Both the position numbers and the translations under genes were made by a program. From Cantharellus purpuraceus (lineage: Eukaryota > Basidiomycota > Agaricomycetes > Cantharellales > Hydnaceae): a DNA stretch of 64,000 nucleotides. Positions 10,240 through 21,429 of this stretch are shown here, piece by piece; within the stretch, counting starts at the first letter, position 1, and each line of letters starts with the position of its first letter. Location of the stretch: positions 1,426,001 through 1,490,000 of the forward strand of contig JALBUN010000049.1 of assembly GCA_025174535.1 (NCBI GenBank), read 5' to 3'. A model generated the notes under the pieces. That model was given only the letters and a program-made list of their open reading frames with translations. It was not told where the DNA came from and made no database searches.

Positions 10240-11057
10240 GTTGTGGTGGTTGGAATGGACTTGGCTTCAGCTTATGTGCTACACCTTCATTAATACCTGT
10301 GTCCAAGATTTCAGAGATAGAGTACAACTTAGATAGTTAGGATTGGACTTAAGACCTAGATGTGCTCTGATATTCAAACTGGGGAATGAAGTCCCCTAGT
10401 ATGGCTTAAATGCATATGTGAAATCTAATAATAATTACTCCAGTGAGGAATCTCTGAGGCTGACAGCCTTACAAGAGTATGTCTGAATCTGATGGTTTCC
10501 ATAAGGAGTATAGATTTCATGTGTGAGTAGATTGGATGGGGATCTTGTTATGATTATATTCATTAACACCTAGATCCCTGTCTGATCCCCCAGATCCCCA
10601 CACAGATGAAATCTATACTCCATTTGAAAACCATACATCTCCTGTAGTCCATCTGATCATCATTGCAACTCTGCCCATCTGTTTCTGGTTCCATTGATGC
10701 ATCAGCATCACCATAGGAACTGGACATCTGTCCCCACCAGACTTGGATGTATTCATGTAGGGCCATTGGCCTTGGAGATCCATCACTGGAGTGATTATTA
10801 TTAGATTTTGAATATGTATTTAAGTTGTGCTACTGGGGACTTCATTCCCCAGTTCAAATATCAAATCATGCCTAGCTCCTAAGTCTGATCTGAACTATTC
10901 AAAGTCTTACTCCACCTCTGAAATCTCAGACACAGGTATTAGTGAGGGTGCAGCACATAAGCTGAAGCCAAGTCCATTCCAACCCCCACGACACACCCTG
11001 ACACCAACTCTGACTCTGATCCAAGTTCCAACCTCCCATTGGACCTAGTGCATAACA
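10240..11057. repeat. Inverted pair of family B LTRs
   Basis: The segment 10240-10547 reads in the same direction as the B repeat at 23237-23776 (shared GGACTTGGCTTCAGCTTATG), and 10548-11057 reads in the opposite direction, starting TGTTATGATT and ending TGCATAACA. The reverse copy is complete with TGTTAT...ATAACA ends; the direct copy lacks its first part and its last few tens of bases. Together they make an imperfect palindrome of about 0.8 kb. Both copies have lost nearly all CpG relative to the copy at 23.2 kb. Confidence 0.65.
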
Positions 11058-11310
11058 ATGGGTCATGAGTTTGCAAGTTGGGTCAGCAAAATGTTCCAAG
11101 TCAGTTGAAACTCCAAGACTCTCATGTCAATGTCTCTTTCTTCTGACCAACACCCATGCAACATTATTTTCTCATATCACAGCCACCTCTTATGTTTTCA
11201 CCAATTGGCATCAAAGGACTATCTCCAAAATGGTTAGCAATCTGGCCATTGGATTTGCAGTTGTCTAGTAAGTAGGAAGTAGTCTCTTGCCACCTTAGCT
11301 CCACAGGCGG

Positions 11311-13224
11311 TGATGAGCTAGGATGCATTGAGGACATATATCAAACCACTCTGACAGTCCAACTCCGCCAGTGTCTTTTCATATCAAACTTTTAAATAGC
11401 GCCACAACTCCCTCTCCACCTCAGTCTCTAATTCTAGCCATCAATCGTCTCTCATGTTTCATCGCCCTTGATCATTATCAGCCTTCTATTCACACCCATC
11501 CTTTCATCATCATTCACATGGCTTCCAATTCTATTCCCCTCTCCAACATCTCTTCTAATAATATGTCACACTGGTCTCTGGACACAGAGGACTATCAAAA
11601 ATATGCTGAGCTCCACGGGCACCTCCATGTGTCAAAATACTTCCAAAACTCTTTCAACGTCCAAGATCCCCACCATGTCTCTCTTATGCCATTGGCGATC
11701 CCATATTCTTTCACAATTCTGTTGAACCATATACATTCCTTGGCATTTTGCCTCTATATCGTAACACGGATAGAAGAGTTGAACATGAGGTAGAATTTCA
11801 GTTGCCATCGCCGACCTATCCTCCCACTTCAATCCAACTCAGGTTACATCATGTCAGGCAAAGGGACCAAATACCCTTGGAATGGGATACCATATGGGAG
11901 ACATATCACTAAGACAATAAGGAGTATTTGTTGTGGATGCTGACGGAAGTCCTCATGTGACTCAGGGTTGATTTACCTTTGGAGCCATATGGAAGATGGT
12001 ATTGGTGGATGTTTCTATTGTTCTTTTATATGACTCACCCCTGTTTCATCTTTTAATTCATTCATACACAACTTACTCATCTTTGTTCTATTTTTGGTTC
12101 TTTTATTACTCATCACCCCCTATTCTTACAAAGATTACCCCTATCTGTTGCTTCATTTCTCCATGATTTCCCCATTAGTAGTTCAACTTCACATGCTTCA
12201 TCAGCTGGCTTGATCAGCATTTCTTGCATCATATTGCATCATTTGCTCCTCATATTGTGTTGTTGTGCCCTGGGGATTTGTATATAAAAGGGTGCTAGTT
12301 TTCGCCTTTTGGATCAATCAACAAGTTTTCAGCCAATGCTCTAAAGTCAAAGTCCACGCTCTAAGTCTACACTCTACGCTCTACATCACAATCCATCATC
12401 TCTACACTGAGGTAAAGCACCTTGGTTCAACAATCAGATTTCCCTCCGCCACCAAGAGGTTGTATCTCCTGAAACCAGCTTTTGCATACCTCCCAAACAG
12501 ACTCCCCATTGTCATCCAGTCACAGAGCACGATCAACCATCTGGACCATCCCTTTTCGCTCCCCATCCTCCCTTAACCACAGAGCACTATTACACTTACC
12601 TGTTACTCAGTGCTACCCCTACCCCTCGTAGGATCTATTCCATAAGACGCTTGTTCGGAATCATGTCAGTATACAATATTCTGATGTATAGGAGATATAC
12701 ATCAGGATTTCAATGATACATAAAGCCAGGGAGTTACAATTTGGATATCTTAAAAGATTTCGGATGTGTGAAATTTTCATAAATATAAACATATATTCTA
12801 TATTTTAATAAACTTTAAAAGATAAGATATTTGGTTGAGATGAACATAATTATTTACATGAATATAATAGGAATGTATATATGAATATAATTGGTATTAT
12901 ATAGGGTATTTAGATATACAAATACCAGGTGGGGATTAAAGATAGTTCAAATTATGTTACAAGTATTGTATAAGAAAGAATCAATGATATTTGGATGTTC
13001 CCTCAAGGGAGTTGCCACCACTAAATGGGGAAAAAACAATTATTTTTGAGAATTATGCCAAAATATCAAAATATGTTTTAATCTAGTATATTGTGTAAAA
13101 TTTGAGAATCATGTTGAAATATGAAAATAAGTTTGAATTGAAGTGTATTGTATAAAATTTGAGGAAAATAGGTTGTACATATGTATTTGTTGTATTTCTG
13201 AACAAGCATCTAAGTGAACTGACA
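11311..13224 (+). mobile_element. Family A solo LTR, copy A2, with a nested MITE
   Basis: It begins TGATGAGCTAGG and ends GAACTGACA. Flanks GCGG (11307-11310) and GCAG (13225-13228) are a 4-bp target duplication with one CpG decay. The MITE at 12646-13210 is inserted in its TTAAGC end sequence. The LTR ORF is broken: a deletion removes the codons around VKPPP near 11620, and TpG/CpA changes replace several CpG codons. A TATA element is near 12281. Confidence 0.75.
12646..13210. mobile_element. MITE copy 1, TTAA-targeted (piggyBac-like)
   Basis: This 565-bp AT-rich element has terminal inverted repeats GACGCTTGTTCGGAA and its complement TTTCTGAACAAGCATC. The flanks read ATAA before and TAA after, the remains of a TTAA site in LTR A2. 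It is a clear paralogue of 14591-15133 and has no coding capacity. TTAA target sites and short TIRs are typical of piggyBac elements; no transposase is present in the window. Confidence 0.7.
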
Positions 13225-13300
13225 GCAGACTATATTTCAAGTCTTGGAATCACAGGGAATAGACTCTATTAAGTATGTGAAGAAATCTCTACCAGCATGC

Positions 13301-13990
13301 TGTTACATCCTGTAACACCAAGTCCAATCTCTGGACTCCATCTCCATCTCCATCAACTCCACCTCCATCAACTCCACCTCCATCAACTCCACCTCCATCA
13401 ACTCCACCTCCATCAACTCCACCTCCATAAACCCTGAACTCCATTTATTGTTCTCTTGATAAGTAGTTTCCTTGATATGGGTTACAACAATCATTGTCTT
13501 TTATATTGATTAGTATTAGTTTGGACTTGAGTCTGAACTCTGAACTCCTTTCCATGTTGTACTCTATATCCATCTTATTGTTCTCTTACTCTTTAGTTTT
13601 CCATTCAATTCTTTGTATACTTATATGGGCTATTCTTTGTATGTTACAGCAGTTTGTATATCAACTAAGTTTGACCTCTATCTTCTTGGTTGCTAGCTTC
13701 TTGACAAGTATCTTCTTGACAAGTCAAAGTCCAGATCCTTGATCCAACTCTATACTCTAAATTCCAAAATATTGGACTGATGATCTGAGGGGGTGCAACA
13801 CATAAGTTGAAGTCAAGTCCACTCAATCTGAGTCAACAGTTATTGCTCGATTCTGTCTCCGGTTGAACTGGAACAGTAAAGTCCCCTCCCCTGTATCACT
13901 AGCATCTGAACTCTGGTTACTCCTTTTGAACACAGTTTCCCAGACCTTAACACATGCATATACATCATAATCCAGTCTCTAACCACCACT
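13301..13990. mobile_element. LTR-like repeat F, copy 2, with a 15-bp minisatellite
   Basis: The start TGTTACATCC matches 8162. A 15-bp unit, CTCCACCTCCATCAA, is repeated about five times at 13352-13430, compared with one to two units in copy 1. Homology continues past GGTGCAACACATAAG (13791 onward) through the A1-empty site CTCCGGTTGAACTGG near 13855. CpG sites of copy 1 appear as TpG or CpA here. The 3' limit is approximate. Confidence 0.55.
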
Positions 13991-14091
13991 CATGCAGGTG
14001 CTCCTATGTACTACCTCAAATTCCTGCATCAAAGTCCACCAGAGGTGATGGGGGATGCCTCACTGCTCTTGTGTGACAAGGTGGGTGCAAG

Positions 14092-14164
14092 TGTTATGCA
14101 CTAGGTCCAATGGGAGGTTGGAACTTGGATTGGAGTCAGAGTTGGTGTCAGGGTGCATTGTGGG
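14092..14164 (+). mobile_element. 5' fragment of a family B LTR
   Basis: It begins TGTTATGCACTAGGTCC like the B repeats at 11057 (reverse) and 23237, and is cut after about 73 bp by the C-family LTR beginning TGTTTTAGAACCC. Confidence 0.6.
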
Positions 14165-14590
14165 TGTTTTAGAACCCACAAAATTATGGTGTTAGGGCAA
14201 ACTCTAATCACCACAATTCTGTGAATGAACAGCTAAGAAGAATATTAAATCCTGCTGCAGCACAACTCCAGAAATGATTTAACATTTGTACTTTGGTTAC
14301 AATCCCTTGTATTGGTCAATGCAGACTATACACAGAAAAGTAATATGTTTCTTAGCAGCAAGAAATGAATAAGACTTCCAGAGTCTAGAGTTCACAGATG
14401 CTTAGGGGTCCAGATATTCTGAAATGAGGGGAATGCACTTAGAGACTAAAGGAAGTAGGTGGATGAATCCAACTGTCCAACCAGTGATACTCTGAAGCAG
14501 GTAATAGCAATGTGTGAAGTGGTCTGCAACTGCTTCACATGAGTTCAAGCTTCTAATGCTCTGCAAAGGCAGTACACACTAGTAACTTAA

Positions 14591-15133
14591 GACACTTGTT
14601 TGGAATGATGTCATTATACAATATTCTGATGTATATGAGATATACATCAGAATTTCAATGATACATAAAGCCAGGGAATTACAATTTGGATATCTTAAAA
14701 GATTTTGGACATCTAAAATTTTCATAAATATAAACATATATTCTATATTTTAATAAACTTTAAAAGATAAGATATTTGGTTGAGATGAACATAATTATTT
14801 ACATGGATATAATAGGAATGTATGTATTAATATAATTGGTATTATATAGGATATTTATACAAATACCAGGTGGGGATTAAAGATAGTTCAAATTATGTTA
14901 CAAGTATTGTATAAGAAAGAATCAATGATATTTGGATGTTCCCTCAACAGAGTTGCCACCAGTAAATGGGGAAAAAAAGAATTATTTTTGAGAATTATGC
15001 CAAAATATCAAAATATGTTTTAAAATTTGAGAATCATGTTGAAATATGAAAATAAGTTTTAATCTAAGTCTATTGTGAAATTTGAGGAAAATAGGTTGTA
15101 TATACATATTTGATGTATTTCTGAGCAAGTGTC
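14591..15133. mobile_element. MITE copy 2 with perfect TTAA duplication
   Basis: This 543-bp element has TIRs GACACTTGTTTGGAA and its complement TTTCTGAGCAAGTGTC, flanked by TTAA at 14587-14590 and 15134-15137. The uninterrupted site is visible in C1 near 16160 (complement of AACTTAAACAAG). The interior resembles 12646-13210, including AAAATATGTTTTAA-type AT-rich tracts. Confidence 0.82.
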
Positions 15134-15157
15134 TTAAACAAGAGCACTAATGGCAGG

Positions 15158-16589
15158 TGTATGGGAACCACCTTTTCCCTATCAAATCCTATTTATGCAG
15201 CACCAATGTGCTATTCTTTGCTTTTCCATTCCTAAATATCAGCATATATTTGATGCTTGTACCTGGAATGGACTTATTCAAATATTCTTTATTTTTCCAT
15301 ATTTTTTTGGGAATATTCCATGCAGAACTCGGCTCAGAATCATTTATTTCTGCTGTGCTACAGTTGTGGACCCATAGGTGCCCACAAACCTTCCCACAGC
15401 CGGCTCTCCCCTTTTGGACCAGGCATTTGGCCTGAATTCAAGCTCAGATGTCTCTGATCAATAAATATTCTGTAACTTAACAACCACAGCCTCTCAGGGC
15501 ACTATTTTCCATGCAGATCATCACCTGAGATGTGGCTATCCATGGCTGTCCAAACCAGTGCAGAAAACAGGGTGGACACCCTTCTTTTTGCCTGATCAGT
15601 GCCTAGTTCAGGGATCAGATCAGCTGATGGGTGATCAAATCAGGTGATTGCCTTGGAATATTCTACCCCTTTCCATAACATTCTAGCTGTTTCCCTCTAT
15701 TATTAGATAGAACTTTCCAGAACCATTATTCAGCTCCTGATCAGTGTTAGTGCTGTGATCAGATCCTGTGATTGGCTTGGAATATCCTACCCCTTTCTTC
15801 CACCTTCCACAACCTTCCAGTAGTTTCCATCTATTAATAGGTAGAATATTCCAGAAGCATTAGTCAGCCCCTGTAAATACAATATATAAGGAGGCCATTC
15901 TGCCTCTGAAAGAATAACATATCAACATATTCTACCCATCTTCTGCACACCAGTGTGACTAGAGTGACATACAGTGTCATCCTCTATCTCAGTAACTGTT
16001 GATTACCAGTTCAAGGATCTTTTACAGTTGTGTAACTGTACTTGATTGCACTCAAAGTAGTGATATTCCTGCTTTGGGCGTGAGTGTAGTATCTGCCTCA
16101 CGTGACTATGAATCTACAGGGTGAGATTGTCTGTTGATAGTCCTGCCATTAGTGCTCTTGTTTAAGTTACTAGTGTGTACTGCCTTTGCAGGGCATTAGA
16201 AGCTTGAACTCGTGTGAAGCAGTTGCTAGACTACTTCACACATCGCTGTTACCCGCTTCTGAGTGCCACTGGTTGGACGGTTGGATTCATCCACCTACTT
16301 CCTTTAGCCTCTAAGTGCATTCCCATCTTTTCGGAATATCTGGACCCCTAAGCGTCCGTGAACTCTAGACTCTGGAAGTCTTATTCATTTCTTGCTGCTA
16401 AGAAACATATTACCTTTCTGCGTATAGTCTGCATTGACCAATACAAAGGATTGTAACCAAAGTACAAACATTAAATCGTTTCTGGAGTTGTGCTGCAGCA
16501 GGGTTTGATATTCTTCTCAGCTGTTCATTCACAGAATTCTGGTGATTTAGAGTTTGCCCTAACACCATAATTTTGCGGGTTCCAAAACA
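15158..16589 (+). mobile_element. Family C solo LTR, copy C1
   Basis: It begins TGTATGGGAACC and ends GGGTTCCAAAACA (imperfect terminal inverted repeats), 1,432 bp. A perfect 5-bp duplication GCAGG flanks it (15153-15157 and 16590-16594). A TATA-like ATATATAAGG is near 15883. It inserted into a minus-oriented copy of its own family. It contains an uninterrupted GGTTGGACGGTTGGATTC near 16270, the empty site for the A LTRs seen in copies C2 and C3. Confidence 0.85.
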
Positions 16590-16616
16590 GCAGGACTATC
16601 GACAGACAATCTCACT

Positions 16617-16891
16617 GTAAGTTGGTGTCTTAGTTCACACGATTACACAGAACTCAACCAAGTGTATTGGTTGTGCGATGTGTTGTACAGTGTGGTAGTT
16701 TACTAAGTTCTGTCTACTATATGTGGACCCACATGTGTACTTGGGTCCACTGGCTTACATAATAACTATACATATGCACCCTATGGGTGCATATATATAT
16801 CAAGAAGACAGCATTTCTTAATGGAATGCTGCATACATTAATTATAACTATATAACTATATACTATAGTAAATAAGTACCTTGGGTACTTA
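16617..16891 (-). mobile_element. 3' LTR (family D, 275 bp) of the minus-strand chromovirus
   Basis: On plus it starts TGTAAGTTGG and ends GGGTACTTACA; it matches 21150-21424 in reverse complement at the same length of 275 bp. It lies directly downstream (minus sense) of a polypurine tract, so it is the 3' LTR of the element whose pol lies at 19.3-21.8 kb. It contains hairpins such as TATGCACCCTATGGGTGCATA. Confidence 0.75.
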
Positions 16892-16905
16892 CACCCTCCT
16901 CTTTT
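16892..16905 (-). promoter_or_regulatory. Polypurine tract next to the 3' LTR
   Basis: On the minus strand AAAAAGAGGAGGG directly precedes the LTR start TGTAAGTACCC. This is the expected plus-strand priming site of an LTR retrotransposon and fixes the element's orientation as minus. Confidence 0.7.
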
Positions 16906-17088
16906 TGAATGAGGTGTGATCTCATTCAGCACCTTTTTAATCATACAGCTCCTTATGAAGCTGTTCCGATGAGTGGGTGTCCATATGGTCATCTTGTTCA
17001 TATGGCTCTGGAGGGGGATGGCTCTCAGTCATCCCTGACGTGGTTGCGGTATCCTCATCCACTTGAATGGATGAGGAGGATGCAATTG

Positions 17089-18881
17089 CTACTGCAGCAT
17101 CTTGAGTTCATGATTAAGTTGATTGTGACCTAAATGCTCAGCAAGAGAGTGTTTAGCAGCTTTATGAGCTGCTTGGGAGACTCCCTGAGTCTCCTGCTTT
17201 TGCTTACCAACCCTGGCAGGCTGGTTAAAAGCTGCTCCAGAGGTGATGCATGTAGCAAACTCCTCTAATATAGCAGCATGATCGGGGGTGATGCCTCCTG
17301 ATCGTCCAAACCAGAGCACAAGCTCTAATTCAGTATGTCCTTTGGGGGAGCGATTCCCCCAATCATATGCTCCAGTGACTGAAGCACGAAAGGTGTCACC
17401 AATAGTTGGTGAGAACTTTTGACCACTGGTCAATAATTCCCAGTGGCCAGGATTCTGGAACATAGTCCAGAGGTTCTTCTTAAATACAGAAGAACCCTTC
17501 TTGGGAGTGGCCTTTTGTAGCCACATCCAGATGTCCACATTGGACAAGTTCATAGTACCATCTGACTCCTGTCAGATGGCTGGGGGGACCCCATTAGGGT
17601 TTACTTGCCACCCTTGTATGAGGGCAAGTGTGTCTACTGGTGTGGTCAGTAGAGTGACAATAGGACTCGTGTTATCAGTGTGAGCCAGTAGAGTCATTCT
17701 CTTGATGACTCTGTGCATCGGTACAGTCCATTCCATGAACGGCATGGCCAATGCCTTTTTATGGAGTGATATGAACTCTGGAGTGTCCATATCACAGATG
17801 TCAAACCAGTCTGCCCTGATAGGGGTGGACTTGCCCAGAGGTCATGGCAGGTGGCCAGTGACTGCTCTGGGGGGGTCAGCCACAGTCATGAACCATGGTG
17901 CCCATTTGGGGAATGATTTCCCCACATTGGCATGCTTGAGAGCATGCCCAAAATCATCCCATTGTTTGCAATAATTTGTATGCTGGGCTTCCTCCAGCAT
18001 CTTCAATGCTAGATCTTTTAAGGTATGGCTGGCATCACCAGCCATATATTCCTTTCGGGGCTGGTCGATCTCAGCTTCAATTTCTGATAGGGAAAACTCT
18101 TTGAGTTTGCCTGATTGCTTAGCACCCTTGGGGATGCTAGCCAGGAGGAGGCCACGATCGTGGTTGTATCCCTCCCAGATTGGGTCAGTGTCATCCCAAT
18201 CTTGACCCTCAAACCCTCGAGGATCGATCCAAGGCAATTTGCTTGGGCAATCGTCCTCCTCTTTGGTGAGATCGATCATTTCCCATGATGATGAAGCCAT
18301 GGGCTGTGACGGCATCATGGCAGACAATGATTTGCCTGCCATAGCATGTGATAGTGATGCTATTGGGGCCAAGCGCACCATTGTGAGCTTGGTCTTGAAT
18401 GTAGGAGGTGCTCTATTAGCAGCCTCCTTCAGTGTTTTTAACTTGTCTCTGAGATGAGTTACTTTGGACTTCTCATTGTCAAGAAGTCCTTTGAGTTCTT
18501 GGACCTGCGCAAACAGGTCCAAGTTATCCTCTTATCATAGTCTTCATGATAAGGTGTTGTGACGTCATCTTCAATGTCGCATATAAGTCGCAGCCATGCA
18601 ACTCTTAATGCTCTTTCCACCGAAGTGGTGGAAAGGTATAGTTGGCCCCCATTTTAGGCCTCAATTAAGTGCAACACATATGCATTGCACTTGTTGCACC
18701 CATGAGGGTGATGGATGGCAGTGCCACCATGCCATCTGCCAATTTTCCAGGTCATCTCATCTTGATGACCCCTGATCATATCTGCAGCACTTGTTACCAG
18801 TGCTGCCACTGTGGAAGTTTGTTCAACTTCCATTGGATGCTCATCCTGAGCATTTATCATCTCCCTTCTGAGAGATGACAT
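17089..18881 (-). pseudogene. Extra ORF region between chromovirus integrase and 3' LTR
   Basis: Three minus-strand frames (18881-18654, 18522-17842, 17553-17089) lie between the end of pol and the 3' LTR, so this is a coding region 3' of pol and not a gag in the usual place. The middle frame, about 226 residues, begins with a short coiled-coil-like segment (VQELKGLLDNEKSKVTHLRD) and contains an acidic stretch MIDLTKEEDD and the phrase GFEGQDWDDTDP. The last frame includes SPKGHTELELVLWFGRSGG. Frames are broken relative to one another. No recognised domain. Dense short hairpins run through it. Confidence 0.45.
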
Positions 18882-18899
18882 TTTGATGGGGGGGTTGTG

Positions 18900-19330
18900 G
18901 TGGTTCGAAGAAACACCACTAGCCTTTTATGGCTGAGCTCAAAAATTCTTTATTGAGAATTTTTCTAGTGACTATGTCACATGGGTGTAACATGATTGAT
19001 TATTGCTTACCCCTTTCATGCTACTATGAGTAGCACAACAGTGAACTGCTCCCTATGGGAGCAGTTTTTTCAACCATTGAGCTGCCTATTGTTATGGTAG
19101 CTCTATCCTTATCTAGGAACTACCATTTAATCGAGGTAGTTCCTCCTCCCCTTGTTGAGCTACCGTCATTGATGGTAGCTCTTTGCTGCATGCCACTAGG
19201 AGCTACCTTTATTCTTGGTAGCTCCACTTCCCCCCTTTGAGCCCCATTAGATTTTTGGGGTTCTGTCTCTCTGAGAACTACCTTCAATGAGGTAGTTCTC
19301 ATGCTTGAGTCACCCCTCAAAGTTCTAAAT
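18900..19330. repeat. Hairpin array between integrase and the 3' ORF region
   Basis: Consecutive perfect stem-loops fill this spacer, for example AGGAACTACC/GGTAGTTCCT (19115-19144), GAGCTACC/GGTAGCTC (19157-19181), GGAGCTACC/GGTAGCTCC (19199-19225) and GAGAACTACC/GGTAGTTCTC (19273-19300). Several stems are variants of one another (GAGCTACC, GGAACTACC), as if one hairpin had been copied. Confidence 0.75.
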
Positions 19331-20680
19331 AATCATCTAGAGCTTCTAGGTCCTTACATGATGTGTAAGGTTCCCAGGTGACGTCTCCCAACATCCATAG
19401 AACTTGAAATTCAAGTTCTTTATCACTTATCCATCAATGAGCAATGATTTCATTGATGAGCCACTCCTGCTCAGTGTTGTTCCCAAAGTTGTAAAATGAC
19501 TTCACTGCCCATTTTGGGAATCTCATCTCATCATTTGGCACATACGGTTGAATGAGGCTGATGTGGAACGTAGGTGTAATGTGCCTACTAGTCAGTTCTG
19601 GTGGCAGTTCCAGTGTCACCATTGAAGCTTTATTATGGGCTTCAATTATTTTATAGGGCCTGATATACCTGGGCACTAGTTTGCTGGTTCTACCCTTAGG
19701 TAGAGTCAATTTTTTTCATTGAGAGGTAGACTTTGTCACCTCTCTGGAAGGTTGGACCTTTCTGACATTTCTTATTGGCATAAAACATCTGAACAACGTG
19801 ACTTTCTATAATCATGTTGTGCGCTGCTAGCAGGTTCATTTGAGCCTGCTGTGTGAATCATTTGACACCCTTGAATTTGGTGTCATTGTTAATGGGCATG
19901 CCTATTCTAGGCATATACCCATGGTTAAGCTCAAACAGAGTAAACCCTGTTGTTGAGCTTATGTTGGAGTTTAGCGCAAACTCCACCATTGGACACTTGT
20001 GTGCCCAATCTTTCTGATCACTTTGTACAACAGTATGAAGTATTTGGCCAATGGAATGATTCACTTGTTCTGTCGCTCCATCTGTTTGCAGATGGAATGC
20101 TGTGGACATGAGGAGTTTCACTCCCATTATCCACTGTAGTTCATGCCAAAAGATAGACGTGAACTTCAAATCTCAATCAGACACGATCGAGTCTGGTACA
20201 CTGTGAAGGCATACAACTTCTTTAAGGAATAGCCATGCTACTCCTTTTGCTGTTACATGCATGTTTGTAGGTATTATATGTACCTGTGACGTGAAGTGAT
20301 CTATGACTACCAGTAGGTAGTCATAGTGATTTGATTTTGGTAATGGACCCATAAAGTCCATACCTATCAATTGCCAGGGCCACTCTGGTACTGGCAAGCT
20401 ATGAAGAAGCCCTGTGGGTTTCTTTGCACTGTCTTTATTCATTTGGCACTTCACACATGAAGTGCAGAATGATTCGACATTGGTGGTCATGCTTGACCAC
20501 CAGTATGACCATTGAATGTAATTCACGGTTTTTAGTCGACCAAAATGGCCAACCACTTGGTGCACATGGTTGATTATTATCTTGACCAGCCTCCTCCTCT
20601 TCAGGAACACTGAGTGGGGTATACAGATGACATCACATTTGTATATATTTTTGGTCCATATTAGACCATCACGCACACCA
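19330..20680 (-). pseudogene. Chromovirus integrase with C-terminal chromodomain (Ty3-like pol)
   Basis: On the minus strand the order is: HHCC zinc region (HVHQVVGHF ... CTSCVKC), the first catalytic Asp in IGMDFMGPLP, the second in PDSIVSD, and the Glu in DGATEQVN; then the GPY-like segment YIRPYKI and a chromodomain ending EWLINEIIAH ... GDVTWEPYTSCKDLEALDDY. Two stop codons interrupt it: a TGA where the integrase family usually has Arg after VSD (CGA to TGA), and a TGA just after IIAH inside the chromodomain. Frameshifts separate the pieces. The element is dead but recognisable; the chromodomain would have directed integration to marked chromatin. Confidence 0.85.
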
Positions 20681-21149
20681 ATTGTGCATGTTCTTTAGGT
20701 GCTTCCAGCACCTTAGAAAGGACAGTATCCTTTCTATATGTACCTCATACAATCTGCATGAGGTTGATCCCATGCTCAACATGGGATTGCAATGGTGTTC
20801 CATCATCATCTGATGACATCACTCCAACGTCCTCTATTTCTTTAGAGGAATTAGAATCATCATTCAATGATTCTGTTTGAATATTGAGTGCTTCAGCTTC
20901 TAGTGCTCTGTTTTCTTTTTTCTTAAGCAGTCACCTTCGGGTGACTGCTGCTGTCCTGATCTCAACGAACCATTCCATGGGGAGCAGTTCTCCTTCAGGG
21001 TTGAGACATTCATCTGCATTTACGTAGATGTAGTTGGGATGACTCTCTGTTGGGGAGTCATCAGCATAGTAGCATGATAGACAATCCGCTACTTTGTTCT
21101 CTACCCTGTCTATATGCAGGGTAGTAAAGTTAAAATGGGATAAGAACTC
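20681..21149 (-). pseudogene. Chromovirus linker between RNase H and integrase
   Basis: On minus the frame after the LTR D insertion reads EFLSHFNFTTLHID ... ENKVADCLSCYYADD, the usual C-terminal RNase H/linker signature of Ty3-like pol, followed by a Glu-rich stretch with stops. A 10-bp stem with a UUCG-type loop (AGCAGTCACC TTCG GGTGACTGCT, 926-949 of 20 kb) lies here. Confidence 0.6.
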
Positions 21150-21424
21150 TGTAAGTACCCAAGGTACTTACCTACTATAGTATGTAGCTAGATAGTTAGT
21201 GTATGCAGCATTCCATTAAGGAATGCTGTCTTCTTGATAGATATATGCATCCTATGGGTGAATATGTATAGTTATTATGTAAGCCAGTGGACCCAAGTAC
21301 ACATGTGGGTCCACATATAGGAGACAGAAAGATTTAGTAACTACCACACTGTACAGCACATCACCCCACCAATACACCTGGTTGAGTTCTGTGCAATGGT
21401 GTGAACTAAGACACCCAATTCACA
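21150..21424 (-). mobile_element. Solo LTR D inserted in the chromovirus RNase H
   Basis: This 275-bp LTR is flanked by a perfect 5-bp duplication AACTC (21145-21149 and 21425-21429). Removing it rejoins the RNase H reading frame: RQIRWWEF before and FLSHFNF after. It has the same length as the 3' LTR at 16617, but its orientation relative to the plus strand is opposite, so it was a separate insertion. Confidence 0.82.
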
Positions 21425-21429
21425 AACTC

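Larger units (their letters stand above)
14165..16616 (-). mobile_element. Family C LTR, copy C0 (minus), host of two nested insertions
   Basis: Read on the minus strand this is the 3' part of a C LTR whose end is at 14165 (TGTTTTAGAACCC on plus, complement of GGGTTCCAAAACA). It is interrupted by a MITE at 14591-15133 and by solo LTR C1 at 15158-16589, and is cut at 16617 by the chromovirus LTR. The continuous parts match 16139-16589 of C1 in reverse complement. Confidence 0.7.

Noticed and set aside
13321..13430. CTCCACCTCCATCAA tandem repeat considered as a CRISPR-like array
   Set aside because: There are no unique spacers; it is a simple 15-bp minisatellite in a eukaryotic LTR-like repeat.
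17842..18522. The coiled-coil frame considered as chromovirus gag
   Set aside because: It lies 3' of integrase and directly before the polypurine tract and 3' LTR; gag should be upstream of pol.
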